Shown in pieces: positions 10,697 to 17,950 of a stretch of 64,000 nucleotides of DNA. The stretch covers positions 114,687 to 178,686 of the forward strand of contig JBEHXG010000004.1 of NCBI GenBank assembly GCA_048498815.1, written 5' to 3'. Origin of the DNA: BOG-234 sp048498815. GTDB taxonomy: Bacteria > Acidobacteriota > Terriglobia > Bryobacterales > Bryobacteraceae. A program made the translations under genes and the position numbers. Positions within the stretch are counted from its first letter, which is position 1, and each line of letters begins with the position of its first letter. Under the pieces are notes generated by a model. It was not told the origin of the DNA. It did not search any database and worked only from the letters and a program-made list of their open reading frames with translations.

Positions 10697-12319
10697 ATGC
10701 TTAGCAACGCGGCCATCGCGGATAAGCTGCTGGAACTTGCGCAGTTCCTCGCCGAAGAGCGAGGCAATGCCTTTCGAGCAAAAGCTTATCGGCGAGCAGC
10801 ACGCACGCTGCGATCCAGCGGCGAGAGCTTCGATGAACTGGTCCGCGAAGAGCTCGACCTTACCCGCTTTCCCGGCATCGGCAAGGCGATTGCGGCCGGT
10901 ATCGTCGAGATCATTCACACCGGTACGATGCAGCAACTGGAGAAACTGCGCGCTCAAGCCGGGCCCGAACGCGTCGCGCTCAGTCAATATCCGCGCCTCG
11001 ATGCGGTAAGGGTTCAACGCATCTTTCGCCGTCTGAAGATCTCGAGCATTGCCGAGCTCCGTGAGGCGCTGGAATCCGGCGAACTCTTGCAGCGGATGGG
11101 GCAGCGCACCGTTCAATACGTAAGTCAGGCGCTGAACGAAAACGCGGAGTTCCTGCTCTATCACGCTGACCCCATAGCGCTGTCGGTTGAAACATTTCTC
11201 CTTGATCGCTGCCGTGCGCGGCGCGTCGAGCCCGCCGGAGAGTATCGACGACGAGTGGAAACCCTGACGCGTCTCGATTACCTCGTTGAGACAGAGGATT
11301 TCCCGGCGCTGCTGCGAAGGATGGGTGAGTTCGGCGGTGGCTCTCAGGTAGAGGACTCTGTGGTGAAACTCTCTTCCGGGATTCCGTTGTACGTGTTCGA
11401 AGCAAAACCAGGCAATTGGGGGCTGGCTCACATACTCTCAACAGGCTCTTCGAGACACCTGAAGCAACTGAGGAAGCGGGGTTGCCGCCTGAAGGGCAAA
11501 TTTCCCGAAGAAGCAGACGTGTATCGCACTTGCGGGTTGCCCTGGATCGAACCTGAAATGCGTGAAGGTCTTGATGAAGTCTCGCCGCCCGACCTGATTG
11601 CCACTGCCCAAATTCGGGGAGAACTTCACGCCCACACCACCGCGAGCGATGGACGCAACTCCATCGGCCAGATGGCAGCGGCCGCCCGCCGACACGGTTA
11701 CGAGTACATCGGCATCACAGATCATTCGCAAAGCCTGAAGATTGCAGGCGGCCTTGCTCCGGAGCAACTGCGCGATCAAATCCGCGAAATCGATCAGTGG
11801 AACGAGCGGCTCGATGGAATCCGGGTGCTGAAGTCATCGGAGGTAGACATCCTTGCCGACGGCTCGCTCGACTACCCGGACGACATCCTACGAGAACTGG
11901 ATTACACCGTTTGTTCGATTCATTCGAGATTCGGGCTTGACCGGCAGGCACAGACCGAGCGAATTCTGCGCGCCATGGACAATCGCCATTTCACGATCCT
12001 GGGTCACGCAACTGGTCGCCTTCTGCTGAAGCGCGCCGGCTATGAGCTCGATATGGAGAGGGTGATTCAGCACGCTCGCGACCGCGGCTGCTTCTTTGAA
12101 ATCAACTCGAGCCCGGACCGGCTTGACCTTTCGGCGGAGCACGCCCGCGCCGCGGCTGCAATGGGTGTGAAGATTGCTATCAATACTGATGCACACGGAT
12201 TACGAGACTTCGACTTACTCCGCTACGGCGTCGATCAGGCCCGTCGTGCCGGCCTTACACGCAGCCAGGTTCTGAACTGTCTCAGCCTTGATAGCCTGCT
12301 CCGGTCATTCCGCCGCTAA
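10697..12319 (+). CDS. polX: PolX-type polymerase/PHP protein with a degenerate polymerase site
   Basis: A 540-residue protein with bacterial PolX architecture: N-terminal 8-kDa helical domain (NAFRAKAYRRAARTL), helix-hairpin-helix LTRFPGIGKAIAAGIV (55-70), a palm/fingers region (~160-290) and a C-terminal PHP domain (~305-540). The PHP metal ligands are all visible: ELHAHTT (H311, H313), TDHS (342-343), EVD (E382), SIHS (H409), GHATGR (H437) and NTDAHG (D498, H500), so Mn-dependent 3'-5' exonuclease or phosphoesterase activity is plausible. The palm motif normally reading GSxRR...D-x-D is AGEYRRRVETLTRLDYLV: the first Asp is R192, and the third catalytic Asp aligns with Y232. DNA synthesis is therefore doubtful. 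Next gene is ku, 30 bases on. Confidence 0.9.
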   Translation: MLSNAAIADKLLELAQFLAEERGNAFRAKAYRRAARTLRSSGESFDELVREELDLTRFPGIGKAIAAGIVEIIHTGTMQQLEKLRAQAGPERVALSQYPRLDAVRVQRIFRRLKISSIAELREALESGELLQRMGQRTVQYVSQALNENAEFLLYHADPIALSVETFLLDRCRARRVEPAGEYRRRVETLTRLDYLVETEDFPALLRRMGEFGGGSQVEDSVVKLSSGIPLYVFEAKPGNWGLAHILSTGSSRHLKQLRKRGCRLKGKFPEEADVYRTCGLPWIEPEMREGLDEVSPPDLIATAQIRGELHAHTTASDGRNSIGQMAAAARRHGYEYIGITDHSQSLKIAGGLAPEQLRDQIREIDQWNERLDGIRVLKSSEVDILADGSLDYPDDILRELDYTVCSIHSRFGLDRQAQTERILRAMDNRHFTILGHATGRLLLKRAGYELDMERVIQHARDRGCFFEINSSPDRLDLSAEHARAAAAMGVKIAINTDAHGLRDFDLLRYGVDQARRAGLTRSQVLNCLSLDSLLRSFRR

Positions 12320-12320
12320 A

Positions 12321-12349
12321 CCTGGCACCAGGGTTGCTTCAGAGGAAGC
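12321..12349 (+). promoter_or_regulatory. Two small hairpins in the ku leader
   Basis: The gap between polX and ku contains CCTGG-CA-CCAGG (12321-12332) and GCTTC-AGAG-GAAGC (12336-12349); the latter abuts the ku ATG and contains the only purine-rich ribosome site (GAGGAAG). Pairing could limit ku translation. Stems are only five base pairs each, so this is tentative. Confidence 0.35.
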
Positions 12350-13150
12350 ATGGCTGCAATTGTCTGGAAGGGTTACATCGCATTTGGCCTGGTTTCGTTT
12401 CCCGTTCGCCTGCATACAGCGGGAAGGCCGGAGAGCGTACACTTCCACATGCTGCATCGTAAAGACCTTTCGCGCGTGAAAGAGGTCTGGTACTGTGCCA
12501 CGGAAGATAAGCCAATTGAGCGATCCGAAATCGTAAAGGGCTATGAAACGGCTAAAGGCGAATACGTGACCGTCGAAGATGATGAACTCGACGCAATCGC
12601 GCCCGAGACCGCTTCCACGATGGAGATTCTGCAATTCGTCAAAGAGGCCGAAGTCGATCCCATCTATTTCGAACACTCCTACTACGTGGCTCCGGGCGAT
12701 GAGATCACAAAACCGTACGCGCTTTTTCTGAAGGCTCTCGAACAGACGGGTTATAGCGCCCTCGCCCGTGTCGCGATGCATGGCCGCGAGCACGTAGTCC
12801 TGATCCGCCACACGGAAAACGGCCTGCTGCTCCACACGTTGTTCTATGAGGACGAACTCCACGAATCACACCGCGAAAATATTCCGGGGAAAGCGAGCGC
12901 AACGAAGGGTGAAATAGATCTGGCGGTCAGGCTCATCCGGCAATTAGCCGCGCCGTTTGCGCCGGAGAAGTTCCACGATACGTATCGCGAGCGCGTCAAC
13001 GAACTGGTGACGAAGAAGGCGAAGGGCGAAACGATTACGAAGCACCTGAAGCCAAAATCCGCACCGGTCATCTATCTGATGGAAGCTCTGAAAAAGAGCC
13101 TGGCCTCGAAGTCACCCGCGAAACGGCCGCGAAAGCAACATGCCGCATAG
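12350..13150 (+). CDS. ku: Non-homologous end-joining protein Ku
   Basis: A 266-residue bacterial Ku: homodimeric ring protein that binds DNA ends and recruits LigD. The start MAAIVWKGYIAFGLVSFPVRL is the classic Ku opening; YYVAPGDEITKPYALFLKAL, MHGREHVVLIR and LLLHTLFYEDEL follow. The C-terminal tail is lysine-rich (KKAKGETITKHLKPK, then KKSLASKSPAKRPRK), as expected for the extension that contacts DNA and LigD. Its 3' end overlaps the start of udgX by 11 bases, suggesting co-translation. The LigD parts lie just downstream on the opposite strand. Confidence 0.97.
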   Translation: MAAIVWKGYIAFGLVSFPVRLHTAGRPESVHFHMLHRKDLSRVKEVWYCATEDKPIERSEIVKGYETAKGEYVTVEDDELDAIAPETASTMEILQFVKEAEVDPIYFEHSYYVAPGDEITKPYALFLKALEQTGYSALARVAMHGREHVVLIRHTENGLLLHTLFYEDELHESHRENIPGKASATKGEIDLAVRLIRQLAAPFAPEKFHDTYRERVNELVTKKAKGETITKHLKPKSAPVIYLMEALKKSLASKSPAKRPRKQHAA

Positions 13151-13742
13151 CAGCGCGGCGCTGGTCAGGATCGGCGAGGAGTTGCAGCGTTGCCGGAATT
13201 GCGATCTGTATCGGAATGCCACGCAGGCTGTCGGAGGCGAAGGGCCGGTGACCGCCCGGATCGTCATGATCGGAGAGCAACCCGGCGATGTGGAAGATCA
13301 AACGGGGAGGCCCTTCACAGGACCGGCCGGCAAGCTTCTTGACCGTGCGCTCGTGGAAGCCGGTATTGACCGCCGCGAAGTCTATGTCACGAATGCGGTG
13401 AAACACTTCAAATTCGAGCCACGCGGCAAACGGCGGATTCATCAGAAACCCAATACCGGCGAGGTCGTCGCCTGCCGTCCGTGGCTGGAGGCGGAGATCG
13501 CGGCAGTCAGGCCGAAGATTCTGGTGTGCCTCGGCGCAACGGCGGCGTTGTCCGCATTTGGGCGCACCTACCGTGTCACGAAAGAACGAGGCAAGTTTGT
13601 CCCGCACCCATGGGCTTCCATGGCTACATCGACTCTTCATCCGTCAGCTATTCTTCGCGCGCCGGATGAACAACGGGAAATGGAATATCAACGCTTCGTC
13701 GATGACCTGCGGAAGGTCATGTCTGCTGTAGCAGATGGGTGA
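13140..13742 (+). CDS. udgX: UdgX-type uracil-DNA binding/glycosylase
   Basis: A 200-residue family-4-like UDG. The Fe-S cysteines are C18, C21, C112 and C130, and the active-site loop is GEQPGDVEDQTGRPFTGPAG. The UdgX-specific insertion is present: RGKRRIHQKP, with H101 at the position that in mycobacterial UdgX forms a covalent bond to the deoxyribose after uracil excision. The C-terminal motif is STLHPSAILR. The family excises uracil and stays covalently crosslinked to the site. Overlap with ku (11 bases) puts it in the end-joining operon. Its 3' end overlaps the converging ligase gene by 26 bases. Confidence 0.93.
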   Translation: MPHSSAALVRIGEELQRCRNCDLYRNATQAVGGEGPVTARIVMIGEQPGDVEDQTGRPFTGPAGKLLDRALVEAGIDRREVYVTNAVKHFKFEPRGKRRIHQKPNTGEVVACRPWLEAEIAAVRPKILVCLGATAALSAFGRTYRVTKERGKFVPHPWASMATSTLHPSAILRAPDEQREMEYQRFVDDLRKVMSAVADG

Positions 13743-14753
13743 ACGGAACCTTGCTCTCATAGGTGACCTGGGCGACCGTGCATTCGAGCGGGTCTTTATC
13801 CGGTCGCCAGCGCAGCAGCTTTGTGCCGTGGCGAAACCGCGCTCCCGTGAAATGGTCGTACTGAACCTCCACCACGAGCACAGGTTTCAGCGGTTCCCAT
13901 TCCGCCGACCGGTCGGTGCTCCATCGGCTCGGTCCACCTGGCGCCTGGCCTGTAAATCCGGGCGCTTCGCCCAGCGCCTCAAGCCTCCTGGTGACTTCAG
14001 CGCGATCGGTCCGGGCGATCGATGACGTAAAGCCAACGTGATTCAGTAAACCACCTTTGTTATAAAGCCCCAACAACAGCGAGCCCACGTAACGTCCGGC
14101 GGAGGCATAACGAAAACCACCTACGACACAGTCCGCCGTCCGGATATTCTTCACTTTGAGCATGGCGCGCACGCCGGACTGGTACGGGTCATCAAGCTTC
14201 TTGGCGATGATTCCATCGAGTTGCCCGCGAAGAGTTTTCAGCCATGAAAGCGTCTGATCGCGATCGTTTGTCGCCAGCGATAGAGAGATCGCGCCATCCG
14301 CCGGAAAATACCGCCGAGCGAAGCCTTCCAGCTTGTGGCGGCGCTTCACGAGCGGGAAATCGACAAGCGACGCGCCCTTCTCATCCACCAGGAAGTCGAA
14401 TGCCACAAAATGTGCGGGCATTTTTCGCGAGAGCATCTGCACGCGGCTGTCAGCGGGATGAATACGCTGCAGCAGGTCATCGAAGGAGAGATGCCCGTTG
14501 ACCGGAACGATGAGTTCGCCATCAAGGACGAAGCGCGAAGGCTTCAGAGAAAGCAGTGCACCTTCGATTTCCGGGAAGTAACGAGTGAGCGTCTGGCCGG
14601 ACTTCGACTGCAATTCCACCTCATCGCCCGACCGAAACGCCATGCATCGGAAGCCTCCCATTTCGGTTCGTATTGCCACTCATCACCTTTCGGCACTTCG
14701 GCCACAAGCTTTGCCTCCATAGGCGGAAACGACGGGCTGATCGGCAACCTCAC
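13717..14753 (-). pseudogene. ligD: LigD-type ATP-dependent DNA ligase, frameshifted in motif I
   Basis: Translation from GTG 14753 (overlapping the upstream stop as GTGA) gives FPPMEAKLVAEVPKGDEWQY, ending in EPKW, the start of ligase motif I (K-x-D-G, where K is adenylated). The frame then jumps: GFRCMAFRSGDEVELQ continues in the -1 frame and runs to 13717 with FVLDGELIVP, FVAFDFLV, LDGIIAKKLD, MLKVKNIRTADCVVGGF and a full OB-fold domain ending in CTVAQVTYESKVPFTHLL. One base is missing between 14655 and 14657, within the Asp codon after EPKW. Apart from this the gene looks intact. As read, the downstream frame (from ATG 14679) lacks the catalytic lysine. It may be a recent pseudogene or a sequence error. 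Confidence 0.88.
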
Positions 14754-15739
14754 AGCAGCCTTTCCAGCTTCGCGCGACCTTTAGCGAGCAGCAGCGGCCG
14801 GAAGAGATCGCCCTTTTCTTTGATCCGCGCGCGCATGTTGTCTATTCGGAAGTCGTCCATGCGAACTCCGCGTTCCACCTCTTCCCACGTCAACGGCGCC
14901 GAGACTGTTGCGCGCGGTTTCGGCCTGACGGAGTAAACAGACGCGAGCGTGCGGCCCCACGCGTTCTGGTTGTAATCGACCAGGATGTGTCCTGGAGGCC
15001 GCTTCGCCACACGATATTCCGCGGTGATCACATCCGGATGCCTTGCCGCGAGGTCCTTTGAAAAAGCCTTCGCGAAAGTCCAGACCTGTTTCTGGTCCGG
15101 GCCTCGTACAATCGGCACATAAACGTGGATGCCGCGCGATCCGCTGGTCTTCGGGTAGCTCGGCAGCTTGAGCGCCTGTAACTCATCGCGGACCAGCAGC
15201 GCGGTTTCACCCACCTGCGCGAACTCCGCGTCTGGCGTGGGATCGAGATCGAAATGCAGGTAGTCGGGAACGTCGGCACTGTCACAGGCGGCGTACCACG
15301 GATTCAGATCAATGCAGCCGAGATTGATCAGCCACAGAAGACTGGCCCGGTCCTGAATCACGGGAAAATTGACAACATTCGCGGAACGGTGACGGATACT
15401 GCATGTCTGAATCCAGTCCGGCCGCGACTCCGGCGCATGCTTCTGAAAGAAAAACTCTCCGGAAGCGCCGTCCGGATAGCGCTTCATCACCATTGCGCGG
15501 TCGTGCAGGTGGGGCAGCAGGGTGGGCGCGATGTCTGAGTAGTACTGCAACAGATCGCGCTTGGTAATTCCGTCTTCGCGCCAGAAAAGCTTGTCGAGAT
15601 TCGTGAGTTTGACCGTTCGTCCATCAGCCTGAATCTCTGCCGAGCCGCCGCCGGGTATCACCGTTTCTTCCCGCTTTGAAGCCGCACGAGACTTTCTGAC
15701 GATCGTCATGGAACTCGGATGAGACACCGGTTTGGTCAC
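14750..15739 (-). CDS. ligD: Stand-alone LigD polymerase (primase-polymerase) domain
   Basis: A 329-residue archaeo-eukaryotic primase-type polymerase, equal to the polymerase domain of LigD, which fills gaps at joined ends, often with ribonucleotides. Visible: LTNLDKLFWREDGITKRDLL, the metal-binding pair in YLHFDLDPTP (D164, D166), LPSYPKTSGSRGIHVYVPI and RVAKRPPGHILVDYNQN. No nuclease (PE) or ligase domain is attached; the ligase follows as a separate gene with a 4-base GTGA overlap. The start GTG 15739 overlaps the amine oxidase stop by 4 bases; ATG 15709 (MTIVRKSR) is an alternative. All three genes should be co-translated. Confidence 0.95.
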   Translation of the reverse strand: MTKPVSHPSSMTIVRKSRAASKREETVIPGGGSAEIQADGRTVKLTNLDKLFWREDGITKRDLLQYYSDIAPTLLPHLHDRAMVMKRYPDGASGEFFFQKHAPESRPDWIQTCSIRHRSANVVNFPVIQDRASLLWLINLGCIDLNPWYAACDSADVPDYLHFDLDPTPDAEFAQVGETALLVRDELQALKLPSYPKTSGSRGIHVYVPIVRGPDQKQVWTFAKAFSKDLAARHPDVITAEYRVAKRPPGHILVDYNQNAWGRTLASVYSVRPKPRATVSAPLTWEEVERGVRMDDFRIDNMRARIKEKGDLFRPLLLAKGRAKLERLL

Positions 15740-17070
15740 AGCAAACTCGATTCCAGTCTGGTGGACGTTTGCTTCAGCACCAGGCGGGCCGCGCGAATTC
15801 CCGATTCGATGGCGCCATGCACGGTACCGCCATGTCCATTCCGGTTTGCCGCTTCTCCGGCAAAGTAGAGCGTGTCTTCAACGGGCACTCCCAGCGTGCG
15901 CCTCGCGGAAAGAGCCCCCGGAGGGACATAGCTGTACGCGCCGCGTGAAAAAGGATCAGCGGTCCAGTCGTGGAAATACGCCGCCGCAGGACGAGGGATT
16001 CGACGTTGCAGAATGCGTGAGAGCGCGGCCAGCGCCTCTTCCGCCATCGATGCCTTCCGCGCACCAAGCAGTGCCTCCGCCGCTGAGCCCGCGCACCAGC
16101 CTGTCAGAACGGGCGCCATGACTGGGTGGCTCGTCCACCATGTGAAGAATGACTTATCCTTCGAAACCAGAAACCCCGTACGCCGAAGTCGCTCGTCGTC
16201 GTCCCAGAATGCCTCACGGAAGCGGAAGCTGATACGGTATACATGGCCGAACTTCAGAGCGCCGGCAGCCTTGAGAATCCCGCCCGGTGCGGGATCGAAG
16301 CGAATTGCGCCTGTCGCCGGCGGCCCGGCCTGCAGCACCCCGAGCGGAACCGTGACGATCAGTTTCGCGCATCGCAGCGTAGCCTCGTGTTGATCGAGTG
16401 CGGAACGGCAGCGAACTTCAGCGAATCCGCGGCGCCATCGCACCTGATAGACAACCGAGTTCAGGCGGACCTCTCCATGCGAATCCGGAATAGCGTGGAG
16501 CAGAGCGTAGGCGATCGCGTCATATCCTGCCGGCAGCCGAAAGGATCGGTCGCCATCGATTTCATCGGCGGCTTCGGCATCTTCCGCAAGGGCCGCGGTG
16601 CCGATCTCGTCCGACACCGCGGCGTTGAAGCCTTCCACGTGGATACGCGACCACGCACGCAATTTGAAAGGATGATGTGACCGCGCCAAATACTGCCCGA
16701 GGGACTCATCGTGCGTGCGTTTGGACCGCGCCATCGCTGCGAGCACCTTGTTTGCCGCGTCGCCGACTACCTCCTCGCGCATTTCCGGGCCATGATCGAA
16801 ATGCAGCGCACTCGGCGTGTGTTCATAGGCCAGAAGGCCATGATGTTGAATGAGTTTCCAGGTTACGGCCGGCAGGCCGTGAACGAATTCGGCTCCCAGT
16901 TCGATGGCGAGCGGCGATTGAGGATCGTGAACGGTGAAGATGCGTCCGCCTGGGCGAGGACGAGCTTCGAGACAACATACGGTCTTGCCGGCCCGGGAGA
17001 GGACTCCGGCGGCCGCAAGGCCCGCCACTCCTCCGCCAATGACGACAACGTCGTATTCAGCGCGCTGCAC
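15736..17070 (-). CDS. Flavin monoamine oxidase family protein
   Basis: A 444-residue FAD enzyme. The N-terminal dinucleotide-binding motif is VVVIGGGVAGLAAAGVLSRAG followed by LEARPRPGGRI, and the C-terminal FAD/substrate motif is DTLYFAGEAANRNGHGGTVH. The substrate half includes FHDWTADPFSRGAYSYV, typical of polyamine or monoamine oxidases and LSD1-like enzymes. No signal peptide. It is first in a tightly overlapping run with the LigD polymerase and ligase genes, an odd partner for end joining; shared expression may be incidental. The substrate amine is unknown. Confidence 0.92.
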   Translation of the reverse strand: MQRAEYDVVVIGGGVAGLAAAGVLSRAGKTVCCLEARPRPGGRIFTVHDPQSPLAIELGAEFVHGLPAVTWKLIQHHGLLAYEHTPSALHFDHGPEMREEVVGDAANKVLAAMARSKRTHDESLGQYLARSHHPFKLRAWSRIHVEGFNAAVSDEIGTAALAEDAEAADEIDGDRSFRLPAGYDAIAYALLHAIPDSHGEVRLNSVVYQVRWRRGFAEVRCRSALDQHEATLRCAKLIVTVPLGVLQAGPPATGAIRFDPAPGGILKAAGALKFGHVYRISFRFREAFWDDDERLRRTGFLVSKDKSFFTWWTSHPVMAPVLTGWCAGSAAEALLGARKASMAEEALAALSRILQRRIPRPAAAYFHDWTADPFSRGAYSYVPPGALSARRTLGVPVEDTLYFAGEAANRNGHGGTVHGAIESGIRAARLVLKQTSTRLESSLL

Positions 17071-17175
17071 GACGTTGTCGTGAGAGCAATCAGGATTCCA
17101 CTAGTCGTGAGAAACAGAACGAAGCAGACCAAGACGTGTATTGCCATACCGTTAAGGCGGATGGAGAATAGGGCC

Positions 17176-17949
17176 ATGCATCCGAGATTGACGGTCCTGG
17201 CCATGGTGGTGGCAAGCCTGGCTCTCGCGCAGCCGTCTGCGCCCGTGAGGTTTGAAACCGGGTCGATCCGAATTCATCCGATGACGCCTGGTTCCTGGCT
17301 CATTAAGAATTTCGCCCATCAGCCACCGTTCGTGATTCCTACCGGCCCGCATTTCACCGATACCGGTCACGTGGAGGACCTCATTATGGAAGCATGGGGC
17401 GTGAGCGAGTATCAGATCTTGTACCTGCCCGCATGGGCGCGCTCACGCACCGGATATGTCTTCGATGTGGATGCGCGTGCGGCGGGCAACTCCCCACCGT
17501 CGCCGGAGCGCTTTCAGCAGATGCTGCAGTCCCTGTTGGCCGAGCAACTTCATCTGAAAACACATCGCGAAACGAAAAGACTGTCGCTCTATGCTCTTGT
17601 GCCGGATAAAGGCGGCCCCAGGTTCCACGAGTTTCGTCAGCCCGACGCCGGAAAAACACCGGCGCCACGGGAGGGCACTACGTTGTTCGCGCTGGCGCGC
17701 TTTCTCACGGAGAATCTCGATCAGCCCGTGGTGGATGCCACGGGGCTCGCACCGGTGGCATGGGACTTCGACATCGATAAACTCGTGAGCTATCACGAAA
17801 TCAATCGCGATCAGGCCACCGACCGGAATGAAACCGGCGACTATCTAAGGTCTGAGGTCCAGCACCGGCTCGGGTTGAAGCTGGATTCGCGGAAAGAAAA
17901 CGTCGAGATGCTGGTCATCGATCACATCGACGAGCCGCCGCTCCGATAG
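17176..17949 (+). CDS. TIGR03435 family exported protein
   Basis: I choose ATG 17176 (257 residues) because it gives a good signal peptide, MHPRLTVLAMVVASLALAQ, with GGAG ten bases upstream; ATG 17161 is an alternative. The body shows the TIGR03435 pattern: RFETGSIRIHP, HVEDLIMEAWGVSEYQI, YVFDVDARA, FQQMLQSLLAEQLHLKTHRE and ALVPDKGGPRF, ending with a LGLKLDSRKENVEMLVIDHI block. The family is found mainly in Solibacter-like soil acidobacteria in many paralogues. Its function is unknown. The same domain occurs twice in the BlaR1-like protein at 23.5-26.1 kb. Only one base separates its stop from the pyc gene converging on it. Confidence 0.9.
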   Translation: MHPRLTVLAMVVASLALAQPSAPVRFETGSIRIHPMTPGSWLIKNFAHQPPFVIPTGPHFTDTGHVEDLIMEAWGVSEYQILYLPAWARSRTGYVFDVDARAAGNSPPSPERFQQMLQSLLAEQLHLKTHRETKRLSLYALVPDKGGPRFHEFRQPDAGKTPAPREGTTLFALARFLTENLDQPVVDATGLAPVAWDFDIDKLVSYHEINRDQATDRNETGDYLRSEVQHRLGLKLDSRKENVEMLVIDHIDEPPLR

Positions 17950-17950
17950 C

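Noticed and set aside
11438..12196. Antisense frames across the PHP domain
   Set aside because: They mirror conserved PHP motifs and lack any domain signature.
14650..14665. Programmed ribosomal frameshift in the ligase gene
   Set aside because: The local AAA TGG GAG is not a canonical slippery heptamer, and a -1 shift would give Gly in place of the essential motif I Asp. A deletion or read error is simpler.
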